This document shows positions 5,821 to 8,726 of a stretch of DNA of 8,726 nt, one piece after another. The DNA is from an uncultured Bacillota bacterium (GTDB lineage Bacteria > Bacillota > Clostridia > Peptostreptococcales > Anaerovoracaceae). A model generated the notes under the pieces. It had not been told where the DNA came from, searched no databases, and worked only from the letters and a program-made list of their open reading frames with translations. The translations under genes were made by a program, and so were the position numbers. Each line of letters opens with the position of its first letter. Position 1 is the first letter of the stretch. The stretch spans positions 1 through 8,726 of the forward strand of contig CAUHLX010000109.1 in the NCBI GenBank assembly GCA_959606705.1, read 5' to 3'.

Positions 5821-7329
5821 ATGACGCGAAGGACGAAGGATCACAGAATAAACAGGCCGGGCGGGCGGCTGACTGGCCTGTCGAAAGGGGTGCGGATTTC
5901 GATTCTGGCCCTGACCATGACCCTGGCTTTGGGCTTTGCGCCCTTCCTGCCGCAGGGCTTTGGAGACGGGACCGCGTTTGGAGTCCACGCCTCGGCCGCC
6001 GAACGCGGGAGCAGTCTCAGCGGATCCGCCCAAAGCGGCGGGGAGACGCTGGAAATCCGCGCGGCCGCTCTGGAGCAAGTGGACGGTGCGCCGCAGCTCA
6101 CCGTAACGGTGGCTGTTAAGAACGCGGTGTTCAACGTCGTGCAGTTTTCACTGGAATACGACACTCGCCGTCTCAGCCCGGCGGACCGGGGGAACCGGGA
6201 AACCGACAGCGCCCGGCAGGCGGCGGAGGTTTTGGCGCCGCTCTTTGACAGCGCGGAATACCGCGGCTGGCTGGCTTCCGGGATTCCCTCGAATTTGGAC
6301 CAGGAGAAGGGTGTTTTGGAATACACCTTGTATGTGGATCCTGCCTCCAATGACCGTTACGTGGAAGGCGGCTCCTATGAGGAGGGCGGCTTTGTGCGGG
6401 CGGACGGCGGAGGGGAGGCTCTGCTGCGGCTGCGGTTCCGGGTGAAGGAGGGAAGCGGCCCGTATTTGGACAGCCTTCGGGCTGCTTCCACGAGGGCCAA
6501 TCCCACCGGCCTTTCCATGGTGGTGAAGGCCGGGGACGGCGTGGAGGAACGGACGGGAGCCGACCGGATCAGAATTGATCTGGGTGCGGCGGCTTCGGGG
6601 AACACCCCGGGAGGCTGGAACAACGGCGGGGGTTCCGCCAATTCCGGTTCCGAATCGGGCTCCGGGTCGAACTCCGAATCGGGTTCCGGATCGAGCTCCG
6701 GGGCGGGAGATTCCTCGGGCTCCGGAGACAAAGCCGGAGACGCCGCAGGTTCCGATACCGGTTCTTTTTCCGATGTGTCCGGACACTGGGCCCGACAGGC
6801 CATCCAAACCCTGGCCGACCGCGGGATCCTTTCCGGTTATCCGGACGGAAGCTTCCGTCCCAATGACAGCTTGACCCGGGCGGAGCTGGCGTCGGCGCTG
6901 GCAAAGGTACCGCCTGATTCCGGAGACCGCGGGGAACGCCCCGTGTTTTCCGATGTGAGAGAAACCCATTGGTCGGCGGCCTCCGTGCGGGCGGTCAGCC
7001 AAGCCGGATGGATGTCCGGCTATCCCGACGGGACCTTCGGCCCCAGCCGGAAAATTACCCGGCAGGAGCTGGCCTCCATCGCGGTGCGCGTGGCCGACTT
7101 CGGTCAGGACGGGAAGGGATCGGCACAAGGGTCGGACACAGCAGCGGAATTCCAGCCTTTTACAGATGAGGCCGCAATCGCCGGATGGGCGAAAGCGGCG
7201 GTCCATACGGCCCGAGAGGCGGGCTTGCTTGCAGGCGATCCGGACGGCGCGTTTCGTCCCGGAGATCCGGTGAGCCGGGCGGAGCTTGCCACGGTGCTGG
7301 AAAAACTATTAACAAGGGAAACCTTTTGA
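5821..7329 (+). CDS. SLH-anchored cohesin-like cell-surface protein (anchoring-scaffoldin architecture)
   Basis: ATG 5821 lies 3 bases after the previous stop. The ribosome binding site AAGGGAG overlaps the end of the upstream gene, implying translational coupling. The product has 502 residues: a long basic N-region (MTRRTKDHRINRPGG), a hydrophobic core at 26-43 and a likely signal peptidase site after ASA at 59; a cohesin-like domain at 75-255 (QFSLEYD strand at 108-114, LLRLRFRV strand at 201-208); a Ser/Gly linker at 256-315; and three C-terminal SLH repeats at 316-363, 376-427 and 447-497. The SLH motifs LTRAEL, ITRQEL and VSRAEL sit in the expected place, and each repeat has a GYPDG- or GDPDG-type turn. 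SLH triplets bind pyruvylated secondary cell-wall polymer in Bacillota, so this should be held on the cell wall and display the cohesin-like domain. The layout recalls anchoring proteins such as OlpA of Clostridium thermocellum, but that role is inferred. Confidence 0.95.
   Translation: MTRRTKDHRINRPGGRLTGLSKGVRISILALTMTLALGFAPFLPQGFGDGTAFGVHASAAERGSSLSGSAQSGGETLEIRAAALEQVDGAPQLTVTVAVKNAVFNVVQFSLEYDTRRLSPADRGNRETDSARQAAEVLAPLFDSAEYRGWLASGIPSNLDQEKGVLEYTLYVDPASNDRYVEGGSYEEGGFVRADGGGEALLRLRFRVKEGSGPYLDSLRAASTRANPTGLSMVVKAGDGVEERTGADRIRIDLGAAASGNTPGGWNNGGGSANSGSESGSGSNSESGSGSSSGAGDSSGSGDKAGDAAGSDTGSFSDVSGHWARQAIQTLADRGILSGYPDGSFRPNDSLTRAELASALAKVPPDSGDRGERPVFSDVRETHWSAASVRAVSQAGWMSGYPDGTFGPSRKITRQELASIAVRVADFGQDGKGSAQGSDTAAEFQPFTDEAAIAGWAKAAVHTAREAGLLAGDPDGAFRPGDPVSRAELATVLEKLLTRETF
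6043..6585 (+). other. Cohesin-like domain of the SLH protein
   Basis: FNVVQFSLEYDTRRL (from residue 104) and ALLRLRFRV are good matches to the cohesin strand patterns. GVLEYTLYVDP in the middle matches GVLALSFGSAS in the next gene. Family membership is inferred by eye. Confidence 0.6.
6649..6696 (+). repeat. 24-bp tandem repeat in Ser/Gly linker
   Basis: Two 24-base units (6649-6672 and 6673-6696) differing at three positions. Each is made of two related 12-base units starting TCCG. They encode SESGSGSN and SESGSGSS. The wider linker (6586-6765) is nearly all Ser, Gly, Asp, Ala and Asn, and joins the cohesin-like domain to the SLH repeats. Confidence 0.85.
6766..7311 (+). other. Three SLH (S-layer homology) repeats
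   Basis: Repeats at 6766-6909, 6946-7101 and 7159-7311. The first two open FSDV and the third opens FTDE; each has a W near position 10, a GYPDG or GDPDG turn, and a TRAE-type motif (LTRAE, ITRQE, VSRAE). An SLH triplet binds secondary cell-wall polymer. Confidence 0.97.
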
Positions 7330-7340
7330 AAAAACGGGAG

Positions 7341-7345
7341 AGGAG
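7341..7345 (+). promoter_or_regulatory. Ribosome binding site that fixes the TTG start at 7353
   Basis: AGGAG, within the longer purine run GGGAGAGGAG (7336-7345), is 7 bases before TTG 7353. No ATG or GTG in frame is near the signal peptide, so this site decides the start. It lies in the 23-base gap after the SLH gene. Confidence 0.75.
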
Positions 7346-7352
7346 AACGAGG

Positions 7353-8726
7353 TTGAGGGGCAGAAGAGACAGAACAGAGTTAAGTTGCAGCAGTGTCAAA
7401 GCAATCTCGTTTATTCTGTCGCTGGTCTTGATCCTGGGAGTTCCGGGATGGAGCGCAGCGGCGGAGGAACTGAAGGAATCGGAGGATTCCCGGCTGAGAT
7501 CCGTGCAGACGGCGACGATCCGCGAGATCGAGGCGGAAGGCGGAACCCTTGATCCCGCGTTCAGCGCTTCGGCGGAACGGTTTCGCCTGACGCTGGCCGC
7601 GGATCAGGAGGATTTCTCTCTGACAGTCACCCCGCAGGACGCCTCGGAAACCGGACCGGAGCTGTATTTGGACCTGGGAGGCGCGGAAGGCCGGAAGGTT
7701 TTGCGGCCGGGAGAGGCTTCCTCGCCTGTTTCCGTGGCGCCGGGACAGCGAAGGACCGTGACGGTCAGCGCGATTTCCCAGGACGGAACCCAGACCAGAG
7801 AATATCCGGTGGACGCCTATCGAACCTCGGTGAAGGTGGACTGTGTCACGGAGGTAACCTCGAACGCACTGCGCGTGAGGATTCATATCAGTCAGGTCCA
7901 CATGACCAATTTCAGTCTGGCTCTGGCCTTTGACCCATCGCAGCTGGCGCTGGCGGATAAAACCACGGGAGAGGTGCTGGAACGGCCTGTTTTTTCCAAA
8001 TACGCGGAGACGGCGGCAGATCTTCTTTACAACGGGGAAACCGCACCGGACAATCCGTTCAAGGTCACTCAGAATGTGGACCCGGAAACGGGAGTCTTGG
8101 CACTATCCTTCGGCTCCGCCTCCACGGAGGAACTGCGTTCCTATCAGGTGCCGGAGGGCGGCGAAGAAATCCTGACTCTGCATTTTCGAATCCTTGATGA
8201 ACCAGGGAGTCTGTCGCCGGGAGCGGTGCGGATTCTTCAGGAGGGCGATCCCCTAGCCGGTGATCCTCGATGCGGGGTCTCCGTATCGGAGCTTTTGGAA
8301 GACGGGAGCGGCCTGTTTCCCGCCTCCGATCCGGGCATGATCCGGCTGACAGGTCCGGGAACGCCTGAGACTTTGCCTCCGGACCCCGGTCCTGACCCGG
8401 GCACTGATCCCGAACCGGACCCCGGACCCGGTCCGGATCCGGTTCCGGTCACCAAGCCCGCGGTGGAACCCTCATATCACGAGGAAGCCTTTCTTTCCCA
8501 GTTGGCGCTCCTGACCCACACGGATCGGAAATTGATCCGCCGCGGGGTTTCCCTGAGTGCCAGGGGATTTGACAGCACGGTGACGGACTATGATCTGTAC
8601 GCGCTGACTACGGACAGCAGCCGCCTGCGAATGGAGGCGGTCCTGCCGGCGGTGAGCGGAGCGGCGGTTCGCACCCGGCTGACGGGAGCCGATGGTTTTT
8701 TAAAACAGGACTGGACGGCGGTGGAA
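7353..8726 (+). CDS. Secreted cadherin-like / cohesin-like protein, TTG start (3' partial)
   Basis: The frame stays open from TTG 7353 to the window end (458 codons, no stop). TTG is chosen because AGGAG at 7341-7345 is spaced 7 bases from it and the product begins with a proper signal peptide: MRGRRDR, a hydrophobic run at about 15-33, and a likely cut after SAA near residue 36. Another TTG at 7326 overlaps the upstream TGA but would put the Shine-Dalgarno inside the gene. Domains: cadherin-like beta sandwich at 55-158 (GGTLDPAFS opening, closing strands ending in EYPVDAYR), cohesin-like domain at about 160-335 (NFSLALAFD at 186-194, ILTLHFRIL at 273-281), Pro/Asp/Gly linker at 335-371, and a second cadherin-like domain from 379 that runs off the end. 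Its cohesin-like domain aligns with that of the SLH protein just upstream. The C-terminus, which might carry a dockerin, SLH repeats or another anchor, is outside the window. Function is unknown beyond a surface structural role. Confidence 0.88.
   Translation, partial: MRGRRDRTELSCSSVKAISFILSLVLILGVPGWSAAAEELKESEDSRLRSVQTATIREIEAEGGTLDPAFSASAERFRLTLAADQEDFSLTVTPQDASETGPELYLDLGGAEGRKVLRPGEASSPVSVAPGQRRTVTVSAISQDGTQTREYPVDAYRTSVKVDCVTEVTSNALRVRIHISQVHMTNFSLALAFDPSQLALADKTTGEVLERPVFSKYAETAADLLYNGETAPDNPFKVTQNVDPETGVLALSFGSASTEELRSYQVPEGGEEILTLHFRILDEPGSLSPGAVRILQEGDPLAGDPRCGVSVSELLEDGSGLFPASDPGMIRLTGPGTPETLPPDPGPDPGTDPEPDPGPGPDPVPVTKPAVEPSYHEEAFLSQLALLTHTDRKLIRRGVSLSARGFDSTVTDYDLYALTTDSSRLRMEAVLPAVSGAAVRTRLTGADGFLKQDWTAVE
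7515..7826 (+). other. Cadherin-like beta-sandwich domain at the N-terminus of the fourth protein
   Basis: Shows the family pattern: EAEGGTLDPAFS at the start, FRLTLAADQEDFSLTVTP, and the closing TVTVSAISQDGTQTREYPVD. It lies just after the signal peptide. Confidence 0.75.
7830..8357 (+). other. Cohesin-like domain of the fourth protein
   Basis: NFSLALAFDPSQL, NVDPETGVLALSF and EILTLHFRIL align in order with QFSLEYDTRRL, NLDQEKGVLEYTL and ALLRLRFRV of the SLH protein, making these two the closest pair of the set. The domain is longer than a classic cohesin. Confidence 0.55.
8355..8465 (+). other. Pro/Asp/Gly linker
   Basis: Repeated PDPG, TDPE and PDPV units form a stiff, acidic linker between the cohesin-like domain and the second cadherin-like domain. 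It is typical of Gram-positive surface proteins. Confidence 0.8.
8487..8726 (+). other. Cadherin-like domain, cut by the window end
   Basis: AFLSQLALL, YDLYALTTDSS and SGAAV match, in the same order, the domain at 4441-4815. Only the first 80 residues are in the window. Confidence 0.55.

Noticed and set aside
5488..6078. Minus-strand open frame across the junction of the second and third genes
   Set aside because: It covers the dockerin and signal peptide of two well-supported genes and shows no ribosome binding site or recognisable domain.
6649..6696. CRISPR-like repeat
   Set aside because: The units are directly tandem, in frame and code for a Ser/Gly linker; there are no spacers.
6148..7206. 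Long minus-strand open frame (352 codons)
   Set aside because: It is antisense to the cohesin-like and SLH coding region, which has unmistakable SLH motifs; the antisense product is low-complexity Gly/Arg.
7326..7328. TTG at 7326 as the start of the fourth gene
   Set aside because: It overlaps the upstream stop, lacks its own Shine-Dalgarno at good spacing, and would bury AGGAG 7341-7345 inside the gene. It cannot be fully excluded.
1..8726. A classic cellulosome gene cluster
   Set aside because: No glycoside hydrolase, cellulose-binding module or row of typical cohesins is present; only the assembly-type domains are seen.

Overview
The window holds four genes, all on the + strand and tightly packed (gaps of 48, 3 and 23 bases). 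Every product is a large, secreted, multidomain surface protein without a recognisable catalytic domain. High GC content, strong AGGAGG-type ribosome binding sites, S-layer homology (SLH) repeats, type-I-like dockerins and Gram-positive style signal peptides point to a Gram-positive member of the Bacillota. A GC-rich clostridial (Oscillospiraceae-like) or Paenibacillus-like lineage is plausible; I cannot place it more closely by eye.

Layout. 1-2310: the 3' part of a fibronectin type III (FN3) protein with three calcium-loop (thrombospondin-3-like) segments and a C-terminal X-module plus dockerin; its N-terminus lies upstream of the window. 2359-5817: a complete 1152-residue secreted protein with a signal peptide, cohesin-like domain, CnaB-like domain, Ig-like domain, FN3, InlB-B-like repeat, cadherin-like beta sandwich, second cohesin-like domain, X-module and dockerin. 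5821-7329: a complete 502-residue protein with a signal peptide, one cohesin-like domain, a Ser/Gly linker and three SLH repeats, which is the architecture of a cell-wall anchoring scaffoldin. 7353-8726: the 5' part of a fourth secreted protein that starts at TTG, with a cadherin-like domain, a cohesin-like domain, a Pro/Asp linker and a second cadherin-like domain, cut by the window end.

How the parts may work together (inference). Two proteins end in dockerins, three carry cohesin-like domains, and one of those three has SLH repeats that should bind secondary cell-wall polymer. The simplest reading is an operon for a self-assembling, calcium-dependent surface complex resembling a cellulosome scaffold but built from adhesion-type domains. 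The dockerin and SLH calls rest on clear motifs. The cohesin-like calls rest on weaker by-eye similarity, and the pairing of partners is untested. There are no RNA genes, mobile elements, CRISPR arrays or visible terminators, and no gene-free stretch longer than 48 bases.
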